From contig JBAIAA010000244.1 in NCBI GenBank assembly GCA_037893245.1, positions 1-64,000 on the forward strand: a DNA stretch of 64,000 nucleotides, in the 5' to 3' direction. The position numbers and the translations under genes are program-made. Numbering within the stretch: the first letter of the stretch is position 1; the number at the start of each line of letters is the position of its first letter. Below, piece by piece: positions 33,390 to 45,335 of the stretch. The notes beneath the pieces were generated by a model, which saw only the letters and a program-made list of their open reading frames with translations, was not told the origin of the DNA and made no database searches. Origin of the DNA: Crossaster papposus. Taxonomy: Eukaryota > Echinodermata > Asteroidea > Velatida > Solasteridae.

Positions 33390-36300
33390 GCATGAGTCTC
33401 TCATTTTTTATTTTTTTCAGTGAGAAATTTGGCATTATTTTGGCTCGGATGTCGAGCTGGTGAGTGTCTCTTCATTCTCGAACAACGTTGAGGCTCGCAG
33501 CTCAGATATATGTCGAGAACATTATCCTCATTCGCAGCCATGTTTTCTAATGTGTTTGTATGTACACGTGTAGTGCCACATAGGCATATACCGCCAGTGT
33601 CCTGACGCATGAGTCTCTCAGTTTGGGTTTTTTCCAGTGAGAAATTTGGTAATATTTTGGCTCGGATGTCGAGCTGGTGAGTGTCTCTTCATTCTCGAAC
33701 AACGTTGAGGTTCGCAGCTCAGATATATGTCGAGAACATTATCCTCATTCGCAGCCATGTTTTCTGATGAGTATGTATGTACACGTGTATTGCCACATAG
33801 GCCTATGCCGCCAGTATCCTGACGCATGAGTCTCTCAGTTTTTGTTTTTTTCAGTGAGAAATTTGGCAATATTTTGGCTCGGATGTCGAGCTGGTGAGTG
33901 TCTCTTCATTCTCGAACAACGTTGAGGCTCGCAGCTCAGATATATGTCGAGAACAATATCCTCATTCGCAGCCATGTTTTCTAATGTGTTTGTATGTACA
34001 CGTGTAGTGCCACATAGGCATATACCGCCAGTGTCCTGACGCATGAGTCTCTCAGTTTGGGTTTTTTCCAGTGAGAAATTTGGTAATATTTTGGCTCGGA
34101 TGTCGAGCTGGTGAGTGTCTCTTCATTCTCGAACAACATTGAGGTTCGCAGCTCAGATATATGTCGAGAACATTATCCTCATTCGCAGCCATGTTTTCTG
34201 ATGTGTATGTATGTACATGTGTATTGCCACATAGGCCTATGCCGCCAGTATCCTGACGCATGAGTCTCTCAGTTTGGGTTTTTTCCCGTGAGAAATTTGG
34301 CAATATTTTGGCTCGGATGTCGAGCTGGTGATTGTCTCTTCATTGTCGAACAACTTTGAGGTTCGCAGCTCAGATATAAGTTCATAAAATTATCCTCATT
34401 CGCAGCCATGTTTTCTTATGTGCGTGCGTGTACACGTGTATTGCCGCATAGGCCTATGCCGCCAATGTCCTAACGCATGAGTCTCAAAGTTTTGGTCTCT
34501 TCCGGTGAGAATTGTTGGCGATATGTTAGCTCAGATGTGGAGGTGGTGAATGTCTCTTCATTCTCCAACAACGTTGAGGTTCGCAGATCAGATATATGTC
34601 GAGAAAAATATCCTCATTCGCAGCCATGTTTTCTGATGTGTTTGTATGTACACGTGTAGTGTCACATAGGCATATGCCGCCAGAGTCCTGACGCATGTGT
34701 CTCTCAGTTTAGGTTTGTTCCAGTGAAAATTTGGCAATATTTTGGCTCAGATGTCGAGCTGGTGAGTGTCTCTTCATTCTCGAACAACGTTGAGGTTCGC
34801 AGCTCAGATATATGTCGAGAACATTATCCTCATTCGCAGCCATGTTTTCTGATGAGTATGTATGTACACGTGTATTGCCACATAGGCCTATGCCGCCATT
34901 ATCCTGACGCATGAGTCTCTCATTTTTTTTTTTTTCAGTGAGAAATTTGGCATTATTTTGGCTCGGTTGTCGAGCTGGTGAGTGTCTCTTCATTCTCGAA
35001 CAACGTTGAGGCTCGCAGCTCAGATATATGTCGAGAACATTATCCTCATTCGCAGCCATGTTTTCTAATGTGTTTGTATGTACACGTGTAGTGCCACATA
35101 GGCATATACCGCCAGTGTCCTGACGCATGAGTCTCTCAGTTTGGGTTTTTTCCAGTGAGAAATTTGGTAATATTTTGGCTCGGATGTCGAGCTGGTGAGT
35201 GTCTCTTCATTCTCGAACAACGTTGAGGTTCGCAGCTCAGATATATGTCGAGAACATTATCCTCATTCGCAGCCATGTTTTCTGATGAGTATGTATGTAC
35301 ACGTGTATTGCCACATAGGCCTATGCCGCCAGTATCCTGACGCATGAGTCTCTCAGTTTTTGTTTTTTTCAGTGAGAAATTTGGCAATATTTTGGCTCGG
35401 ATGTCGAGCTGGTGAGTGTCTCTTCATTCTCGAACAACGTTGAGGCTCGCAGCTCAGATATATGTCGAGAACAATATCCTCATTCGCAGCCATGTTTTCT
35501 AATGTGTTTGTATGTACACGTGTAGTGCCACATAGGCATATACCGCCAGTGTCCTGACGCATGAGTCTCTCAGTTTGGGTTTTTTCCAGTGAGAAATTTG
35601 GTAATATTTTGGCTCGGATGTCGAGCTGGTGAGTGTCTCTTCATTCTCGAACAACGTTGAGGTTCGCAGCTCAGATATATGTCGAGAACATTATCCTCAT
35701 TCGCAGCCATGTTTTCTGATGTGTATGTATGTACATGTGTATTGCCACATAGGCCTATGCCGCCAGTATCCTGACGCATGAGTCTCTCAGTTTGGGTTTT
35801 TTCCCGTGAGAAATTTGGCAATATTTTGGCTCGGATGTCGAGCTGGTGATTGTCTCTTCATTGTCGAACAACTTTGAGTATCGCAGCTCAGATATATGTC
35901 GACAAAATGGTCCTCATTCGCAGCCATGTTTTCTTATGTGTATTGATGTACACGTGTATTGATTCATAGGCCTATGCCGCCAGTGTCCTGCCGCATGAGT
36001 CTCACAGTTTTGTTTTTTTCCAGTGAGAAATTTGGAAATATTTTGGCTCAGATGTCGAGCTGGCGAGTGTCTCTTCATTCTCGAACTACGTTGAGGTTCG
36101 CAGCTCAGATATAAGTTCATAAAATTATCCTCATTCGCAGCCATGTTTTCTTATGTGCGTGCGTGTACACGTGTATTGCCGCATAGGCCTATGCCGCCAA
36201 TGTCCTAACGCATGAGTCTCAAAGTTTTGGTCTCTTCCGGTGAGAATTGTTGGCGATATGTTAGCTCAGATGTGGAGGTGGTGAATGTCTCTTCATTCTC

Positions 36301-37560
36301 CAACAACGTTGAGGTTCGCAGATCAGATATATGTCGAGAAAAATATCCTCATTCGCAGCCATGTTTTCTGATTTGTTTGTATGTACACGTGTAGTGTCAC
36401 ATAGGCATATGCCGCCAGAGTCCTGACGCATGTGTCTCTCAGTTTAGGTTTGTTCCAGTGAAAATTTGGCAATATTTTGGCTCAGATGTCGAGCTGGTGA
36501 GTGTCTCTTCATTCTCAAACAACGTTGAGGTTCGCAGCTCAGATATATGTCGAGAACATTATCCTCATTCGCAGCCATGTTTTCTGATGAGTATGTATGT
36601 ACACGTGTATTGCCACATAGGCCTATGCCGCCATTATCCTGACGCATGAGTCTCTCAGTTTGTTTTTTTTTCAGTGAGAAATTTGGCATTATTTTGGCTC
36701 GGATGTCGAGCTGGTGAGTGTCTCTTCATTCTCGAATAACGTTGAGGCTCGCAGCTCAGATATATGTCGAGAACATTATCCTCATTCGCAGCCATGTTTT
36801 CTAATGTGTTTGTATGTACACGTGTAGTGCCACATAGGCATATACCGCCAGTGTCCTGACGCATGAGTCTCTCAGTTTGGGTTTTTTCCAGTGAGAAATT
36901 TGGTAATATTTTGGCTCGGATGTCGAGCTGGTGAGTGTCTCTTCATTCTCGAACAACGTTGAGGTTCGCAGCTCAGATATATGTCGAGAACATTATCCTC
37001 ATTCGCAGCCATGTTTTCTGATGAGTATGTATGTACACGTGTATTGCCACATAGGCCTATGCCGCCAGTATCCTGACGCATGAGTCTCTCAGTTTTTGTT
37101 TTTTTCAGTGAGAAATTTGGCAATATTTTGGCTCGGATGTCGAGCTGGTGAGTGTCTCTTCATTCTCGAACAACGTTGAGGCTCGCAGCTCAGATATATG
37201 TCGAGAACAATATCCTCATTCGCAGCCATGTTTTCTAATGTGTTTGTATGTACACGTGTAGTGCCACATAGGCATATACCGCCAGTGTCCTGACGCATGA
37301 GTCTCTCAGTTTGGGTTTTTTCCAGTGAGAAATTTGGTAATATTTTGGCTCGGATGTCGAGCTGGTGAGTGTCTCTTCATTCTCGAACAATGTTGAGGTT
37401 CGCAGCTCAGATATATGTCGAGAACATTGTCCTCATTCGCAGCCATGTTTTCTGATGAGTATGTATGTACACGTGTATTGCCACATAGGCATATGCCGCC
37501 AGTATCCTGACGCATGAGTCTCTCAGTTTGTTTTTTTTTCAGTGAGAAATTTGGCAATAT
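33390..37560. repeat. 7- and 8-monomer duplications with internal dimer pattern
   Basis: 33390-34330 recurs at an offset of 1,518 bp and 34460-35340 at about 1,735 bp. Within it, monomers with GATGAGTATG and monomers with TAATGTGTTTG alternate, giving a 434-bp dimer (33401/33835 and 33618/34052). Confidence 0.8.
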
Positions 37561-40500
37561 TTTGGCTCGGATGTCGAGCTGGTGAGTGTCTCTTCATTCT
37601 CGAACAACGTTGAGGTTCGCATCTCAGATATAAGTTCATAAAATTATCCTCATTCGCAGCCATGTTTTCTTATGTTTATGCGTGTACACGTGTATTGCCG
37701 CATAGGCTGATGTCGCCAAGGTCCTGAAGCATGAGTCTCACAGTTTGGTTTTTTTCCAGTGAGAAATTTGGCAATATTTTGGCTCGGATGTCGAGCTGAT
37801 GAGTGTCTCTTCATTCTCGAACAACGTTGAGGTTCGCAGCTCAGATATATGTCGAGAACATTATCCTCATTCGCAGCCATGTTTTCTGATGTGTATGTAT
37901 GTACACGTGTATTGCCACATAGGCCTATGCCGCCAGTATCCTGACGCATGAGTCTCAAAGTTTTGGTCTCTTCTGGTGAGAATTTTGGCGATGTGTTAGC
38001 TCAGATGTCGAGCTGATGAGTGTCTCTTCATTCTCGAACAACGTTGAGGTTCGCAGCTCAGATATATGTCGAGAAAAATATCCTCATTCGCAGCCATGTT
38101 TTATTATGTGTTTGTAGGTACACGTGTATTGCCACATAGGCATATGCCGCCAGTGTCCTGACGCATGAGTCTCTCAGTTTAGGTTTGTTCCAGTGAGAAA
38201 TTTGGCAATACTTTGGCTCAGATGTCGAGCTGGTGAGTGTCTCTTCATTATCGAACAACGTTGAGGTTCGCAGCTCAGATATATGACAAGAACATTATCC
38301 TCATTCGCAGCCATGTTTTCTGATGTGTATGTATGTACACGTGTATTGCCACATAGGCCGATGGCGCCATTATCCTGACGCATGAGTCTCTCAGTTTTTG
38401 TTTTTTTCAGTGAGAAATTTGGCAATATTTTGGCTCGGATGTCGAGCTGGTGAGTGTCTCTTCATTCTCGAACAACGTTGAGGCTCGCAGCTCAGATATA
38501 TGTCGAGAACAATATCCTCATTCGCAGCCATGTTTTCTAATGTGTTTGTATGTACACGTGTAGTGCCACATAGGCATATACCGCCAGTGTCCTGACGCAT
38601 GAGTCTCTCAGTTTGGGTTTTTTCCAGTGAGAAATTTGGTAATATTTTGGCTCGGATGTCGAGCTGGTGAGTGTCTCTTCATTCTCGAACAACGTTGAGG
38701 TTCGCAGCTCAGATATATGTCGAGAACATTATCCTCATTCGCAGCCATGTTTTCTGATGTGTATGTATGTACATGTGTATTGCCACATAGGCCTATGCCG
38801 CCAGTATCCTGACGCATGAGTCTCTCAGTTTGGGTTTTTTCCCGTGAGAAATTTGGCAATATTTTGGCTCGGATGTCGAGCTGGTGATTGTCTCTTCATT
38901 GTCGAACAACTTTGAGTATCGCAGCTCAGATATATGTCGACAAAATGGTCCTCATTCGCAGCCATGTTTTCTTATGTGTATTGATGTACACGTGTATTGA
39001 TTCATAGGCCTATGCCGCCAGTGTCCTGACGCATGAGTCTCACAGTTTTGTTTTTTTCCAGTGAGAAATTTGGAAATATTTTGGCTCAGATGTCGAGCTG
39101 GCGAGTGTCTCTTCATTCTCGAACTACGTTGAGGTTCGCAGCTCAGATATAAGTTCATAAAATTATCCTCATTCGCAGCCATGTTTTCTTATGTGCGTGC
39201 GTGTACACGTGTATTGCCGCATAGGCCTATGCCGCCAATGTCCTAACGCATGAGTCTCAAAGTTTTGGTCTCTTCCGGTGAGAATTGTTGGCGATATGTT
39301 AGCTCAGATGTGGAGGTGGTGAATGTCTCTTCATTCTCCAACAACGTTGAGGTTCGCAGATCAGATATATGTCGAGAAAAATATCCTCATTCGCAGCCAT
39401 GTTTTCTGATTTGTTTGTATGTACACGTGTAGTGTCACATAGGCATATGCCGCCAGAGTCCTGACGCATGTGTCTCTCAGTTTAGGTTTGTTCCAGTGAA
39501 AATTTGGCAATATTTTGGCTCAGATGTCGAGCTGGTGAGTGTCTCTTCATTCTCGAACAACGTTGAGGTTCGCAGCTCAGATATATGTCGAGAACATTAT
39601 CCTCATTCGCAGCCATGTTTTCTGATGAGTATGTATGTACACGTGTATTGCCACATAGGCCTATGCCGCCATTATCCTGACGCATGAGTCTCTCAGTTTG
39701 TTTTTTTTTCAGTGAGAAATTTGGCATTATTTTGGCTCGGATGTCGAGCTGGTGAGTGTCTCTTCATTCTCGAACAACGTTGAGGCTCGCAGCTCAGATA
39801 TATGTCGAGAACATTATCCTCATTCGCAGCCATGTTTTCTAATGTGTTTGTATGTACACGTGTAGTGCCACATAGGCATATACCGCCAGTGTCCTGACGC
39901 ATGAGTCTCTCAGTTTGGGTTTTTTCCAGTGAGAAATTTGGTAATATTTTGGCTCGGATGTCGAGCTGGTGAGTGTCTCTTCATTCTCGAACAACGTTGA
40001 GGTTCGCAGCTCAGATATATGTCGAGAACATTATCCTCATTCGCAGCCATGTTTTCTGATGAGTATGTATGTACACGTGTATTGCCACATAGGCCTATGC
40101 CGCCAGTATCCTGACGCATGAGTCTCTCAGTTTTTGTTTTTTTCAGTGAGAAATTTGGCAATATTTTGGCTCGGATGTCGAGCTGGTGAGTGTCTCTTCA
40201 TTCTCGAACAACGTTGAGGCTCGCAGCTCAGATATATGTCGAGAACAATATCCTCATTCGCAGCCATGTTTTCTAATGTGTTTGTATGTACACGTGTAGT
40301 GCCACATAGGCATATACCGCCAGTGTCCTGACGCATGAGTCTCTCAGTTTGGGTTTTTTCCAGTGAGAAATTTGGTAATATTTTGGCTCGGATGTCGAGC
40401 TGGTGAGTGTCTCTTCATTCTCGAACAATGTTGAGGTTCGCAGCTCAGATATATGTCGAGAACATTGTCCTCATTCGCAGCCATGTTTTCTGATGAGTAT

Positions 40501-41415
40501 GTATGTACACGTGTATTGCCACATAGGCATATGCCGCCAGTATCCTGACGCATGAGTCTCTCAGTTTGTTTTTTTTTCAGTGAGAAATTTGGCAATATTT
40601 TGGCTCGGATGTCGAGCTGGTGAGTGTCTCTTCATTCTCGAACATCGTTGAGGTTCGCATCTCAGATATAAGTTCATAAAATTATCCTCATTCGCAGCCA
40701 TGTTTTCTTATGTTTATGCGTGTACACGTGTATTGCCGCATAGGCTGATGTCGCCAAGGTCCTGAAGCATGAGTCTCACAGTTTGGTTTTTTTCCAGTGA
40801 GAAATTTGGCAATATTTTGGCTCGGATGTCGAGCTGATGAGTGTCTCTTCATTCTCGAACAACGTTGAGGTTCGCAGCTCAGATATATGTCGAGAACATT
40901 ATCCTCATTCGCAGCCATGTTTTCTGATGTGTATGTATGTACACGTGTATTGCCACATAGGCCTATGCCGCCAGTATCCTGACGCATGAGTCTCAAAGTT
41001 TTGGTCTCTTCTGGTGAGAATTTTGGCGATGTGTTAGCTCAGATGTCGAGCTGATGAGTGTCTCTTCATTCTCGAACAACGTTGAGGTTCGCAGCTCAGA
41101 TATATGTCGAGAAAAATATCCTCATTCGCAGCCATGTTTTATTATGTGTTTGTAGGTACACGTGTATTGCCACATAGGCATATGCCGCCAGTGTCCTGAC
41201 GCATGAGTCTCTCAGTTTAGGTTTGTTCCAGTGAGAAATTTGGCAATACTTTGGCTCAGATGTCGAGCTGGTGAGTGTCTCTTCATTATCGAACAACGTT
41301 GAGGTTCGCAGCTCAGATATATGACAAGAACATTATCCTCATTCGCAGCCATGTTTTCTGATGTGTATGTATGTACACGTGTATTGCCACATAGGCCGAT
41401 GGCGCCATTATCCTG
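35340..41415. repeat. Tandem duplication of a 3,038-bp block (2 copies)
   Basis: Copies 35340-38377 and 38378-41415, offset exactly 14 x 217. Shared private variants include ATATGACAAG, GGCCGATGGCGCC, TTATTATGTG and TTGTAGGTAC. Scattered single differences are seen (for example AACAACG against AACATCG near 37605 and 40643). Confidence 0.93.
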
Positions 41416-42759
41416 ACGCATGAGTCTCTCAGTTTTGTTTTTTTCCAGTGTTAAATTTTTCAATATTTTGGCTCGGGTGCCGAGCTGGTGAATGTCTCTT
41501 CATTCTCGAACAACGTTGATGCTCTCAGCTCAGATATATGTAGAGAAAATTGTCCTCATTCGCAGCCATGTTTTCTTATGTGTATGGATGTACACGTGTA
41601 TTGCCTCATAGTCCTATGCCGCCAGTGTCCTGACGCATGAGTCTCACAGTTTTGTTTTTTTCCCGTGAGAAATTTGAAAATATTTTGGCTCAGATGTCGA
41701 GCTGGCGAGTGTCTCTTCATTCTCGAACAACGTTGAGGTTCGCAGCTCAGATATATGTCGAGAACATTATCCTCATTCGCAGCCATGTTTTCTGATGAGT
41801 ATGTATGTACACGTGTATTGCCACATAGGCCTATGCCGCCAGTATCGTGACGCATGAGTCTCTCAGTTTTTGTTTTTTTCAGTGAGAAATTTGGCAATAT
41901 TTTGGCTCGGATGTCGAGCTGGTGAGTGTCTCTTCATTCTCGAACAATGTTGAGGCTCGCAGCTCAGATATATGTCGAGAACAATATCCTCATTCGCAGC
42001 CATGTTTTCTAATGTGTTTGTATGTACACGTGTAGTGCCACATAGGCATATACCGCCAGTGTTCTGACGCATGAGTCTCTCAGTTTGGGTTTTTTCCAGT
42101 GAGAAATTTGGTAATATTTTGGCTCGGATGTCGAGCTGGTGAGTGTCTCTTCATTCTCGAACAATGTTGAGGTTCGCAGCTCAGATATATGTCGAGAACA
42201 TTATCCTCATTCGCAGCCATGTTTTCTGATGAGTATGTATGTACACGTGTATTGCCACATAGGCATATGCCGCCAGTATCCTGACGCATGAGTCTCTCAG
42301 TTTGTTTTTTTTTCAGTGAGAAATTTGGCAATATTTTGGCTCGGATGTCGAGCTGGTGAGTGTCTCTTCATTCTCGAACAACGTTGAGGTTCGCATCTCA
42401 GATATAAGTTCATAAAATTATCCTCATTCGCAGCCATGTTTTCTTATGTTTATGCGTGTACACGTGTATTGCCGCATAGGCTGATGTCGCCAAGGTCCTG
42501 AAGCATGAGTCTCACAGTTTGGTTTTTTTCCAGTGAGAAATTTGGCAATATTTTGGCTCGGATGTCGAGCTGATGAGTGTCTCTTCATTCTCGAACAACG
42601 TTGAGGTTCGCAGCTCAGATATATGTCGAGAACATTATCCTCATTCGCAGCCATGTTTTCTGATGTGTATGTATGTACACGTGTATTGCCACATAGGCCT
42701 ATGCCGCCAGTATCCTGACGCATGAGTCTCAAAGTTTTGGTCTCTTCTGGTGAGAATTT

Positions 42760-45335
42760 TGGCAATACTTTGGCTCAGATGTCGAGCTGGTGAGTGTCTC
42801 TTCATTATCGAACAACGTTGAGGTTCGCAGCTCAGATATATGACAAGAACATTATCCTCATTCGCAGCCATGTTTTCTGATGTGTATGTATGTACACGTG
42901 TATTGCCACATAGGCCGATGGCGCCATTATCCTGACGCATGAGTCTCTCAGTTTTGTTTTTTTCCAGTGTTAAATTTTTCAATATTTTGGCTCGGGTGCC
43001 GAGCTGGTGAATGTCTCTTCATTCTCGAACAACGTTGATGCTCTCAGCTCAGATATATGTAGAGAAAATTGTCCTCATTCGCAGCCATGTTTTCTTATGT
43101 GTATGGATGTACACGTGTATTGCCTCATAGTCCTATGCCGCCAGTGTCCTGACGCATGAGTCTCACAGTTTTGTTTTTTTCCCGTGAGAAATTTGAAAAT
43201 ATTTTGGCTCAGATGTCGAGCTGGCGAGTGTCTCTTCATTCTCGAACAACGTTGAGGTTCGCAGCTCATATATAAGTTCATAAAATTATCCTCATTCGCA
43301 GCCATGTTTTCTTATGTTTATGCGTGTACACGTATATTGCCGCATAGGCCTATGCCGCCAGTGTCCTGACGCATGAGTCTTAAAGTTTTGGTCTCTTCCG
43401 GTGAAATTTTGGCGATATGGTAGCTCAGATGTGGAGGTGGTGAATGTCTCTTCATTCTCCAACGAAGTTGAGGTTCGCAGCTCAGATATATGTCGAGAAA
43501 AATATCCTCATTCGCAGCCATGTTTTCTGATGTGTTTGTATGTACACGTGTATTGCCTCATAGGCCTATGCCGCCAGTGTCCTGACGCATGAGTCTCACA
43601 GTTTGGGTTTTTTCCAGTGAGAAATTTGGTAATATTTTGGCTCGGATGTCGAGCTGGTGAGTGTCTCTTCATTCTCGAACAATGTTGAGGTTCGCAGCTC
43701 AGATATATGTCGAGAACATTATCCTCATTCGCAGCCATGTTTTCTGATGAGTATGTATGTACACGTGTATTGCCACATAGGCATATGCCGCCAGTATCCT
43801 GACGCATGAGTCTCTCAGTTTGTTTTTTTTTCAGTGAGAAATTTGGCAATATTTTGGCTCGGATGTCGAGCTGGTGAGTGTCTCTTCATTCTCGAACAAC
43901 GTTGAGGTTCGCATCTCAGATATAAGTTCATAAAATTATCCTCATTCGCAGCCATGTTTTCTTATGTTTATGCGTGTACACGTGTATTGCCGCATAGGCT
44001 GATGTCGCCAAGGTCCTGAAGCATGAGTCTCACAGTTTGGTTTTTTTCCAGTGAGAAATTTGGCAATATTTTGGCTCGGATGTCGAGCTGATGAGTGTCT
44101 CTTCATTCTCGAACAACGTTGAGGTTCGCAGCTCAGATATATGTCGAGAACATTATCCTCATTCGCAGCCATGTTTTCTGATGTGTATGTATGTACACGT
44201 GTATTGCCACATAGGCCTATGCCGCCAGTATCCTGACGCATGAGTCTCAAAGTTTTGGTCTCTTCTGGTGAGAATTTTGGCGATGTGTTAGCTCAGATGT
44301 CGAGCTGATGAGTGTCTCTTCATTCTCGAACAACGTTGAGGTTCGCAGCTCAGATATATGTCGAGAAAAATATCCTCATTCGCAGCCATGTTTTATTATG
44401 TGTTTGTAGGTACACGTGTATTGCCACATAGGCATATGCCGCCAGTGTCCTGACGCATGAGTCTCTCAGTTTAGGTTTGTTCCAGTGAGAAATTTGGCAA
44501 TACTTTGGCTCAGATGTCGAGCTGGTGAGTGTCTCTTCATTATCGAACAACGTTGAGGTTCGCAGCTCAGATATATGACAAGAACATTATCCTCATTCGC
44601 AGCCATGTTTTCTGATGTGTATGTATGTACACGTGTATTGCCACATAGGCCGATGGCGCCATTATCCTGACGCATGAGTCTCTCAGTTTTGTTTTTTTCC
44701 AGTGTTAAATTTTTCAATATTTTGGCTCGGGTGCCGAGCTGGTGAATGTCTCTTTATTCTCGAACAACGTTGATGCTCTCAGCTCAGATATATGTAGAGA
44801 AAATTGTCCTCATTCGCAGCCATGTTTTCTTATGTGTATGGATGTACACGTGTATTGCCTCATAGTCCTATGCCGCCAGTGTCCTGACGCATGAGTCTCA
44901 CAGTTTTGTTTTTTTCCCGTGAGAAATTTGAAAATATTTTGGCTCAGATGTCGAGCTGGCGAGTGTCTCTTCATTCTCGAACAACGTTGAGGTTCGCAGC
45001 TCATATATAAGTTCATAAAATTATCCTCATTCGCAGCCATGTTTTCTTATGTTTATGCGTGTACACGTATATTGCCGCATAGGCCTATGCCGCCAGTGTC
45101 CTGACGCATGAGTCTTAAAGTTTTGGTCTCTTCCGGTGAAATTTTGGCGATATGGTAGCTCAGATGTGGAGGTGGTGAATGTCTCTTCATTCTCCAACGA
45201 AGTTGAGGTTCGCAGCTCAGATATATGTCGAGAAAAATATCCTCATTCGCAGCCATGTTTTCTGATGTGTTTGTATGTACACGTGTATTGCCTCATAGGC
45301 CTATGCCGCCAGTGTCCTGACGCATGAGTCTCACA
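42760..45335. repeat. 1,735-bp-spaced duplicate block
   Basis: 42760-43595 recurs at 44495-45330, starting at GGCAATACTTTGG. It includes GGCTCGGGTGCCGAG, TTGATGCTCTCAGC and CCAACGAAGTTG. An intervening block is a further copy of 40688-41000. Confidence 0.85.

Noticed and set aside
33661-33730. Pol III A and B boxes inside the satellite monomer (TGGCTCGGATG, GGTTCGCAGCT)
   Set aside because: Too many mismatches, spacing about 51 bp, and many monomers read GGCTCGC, so there is no consistent B box.
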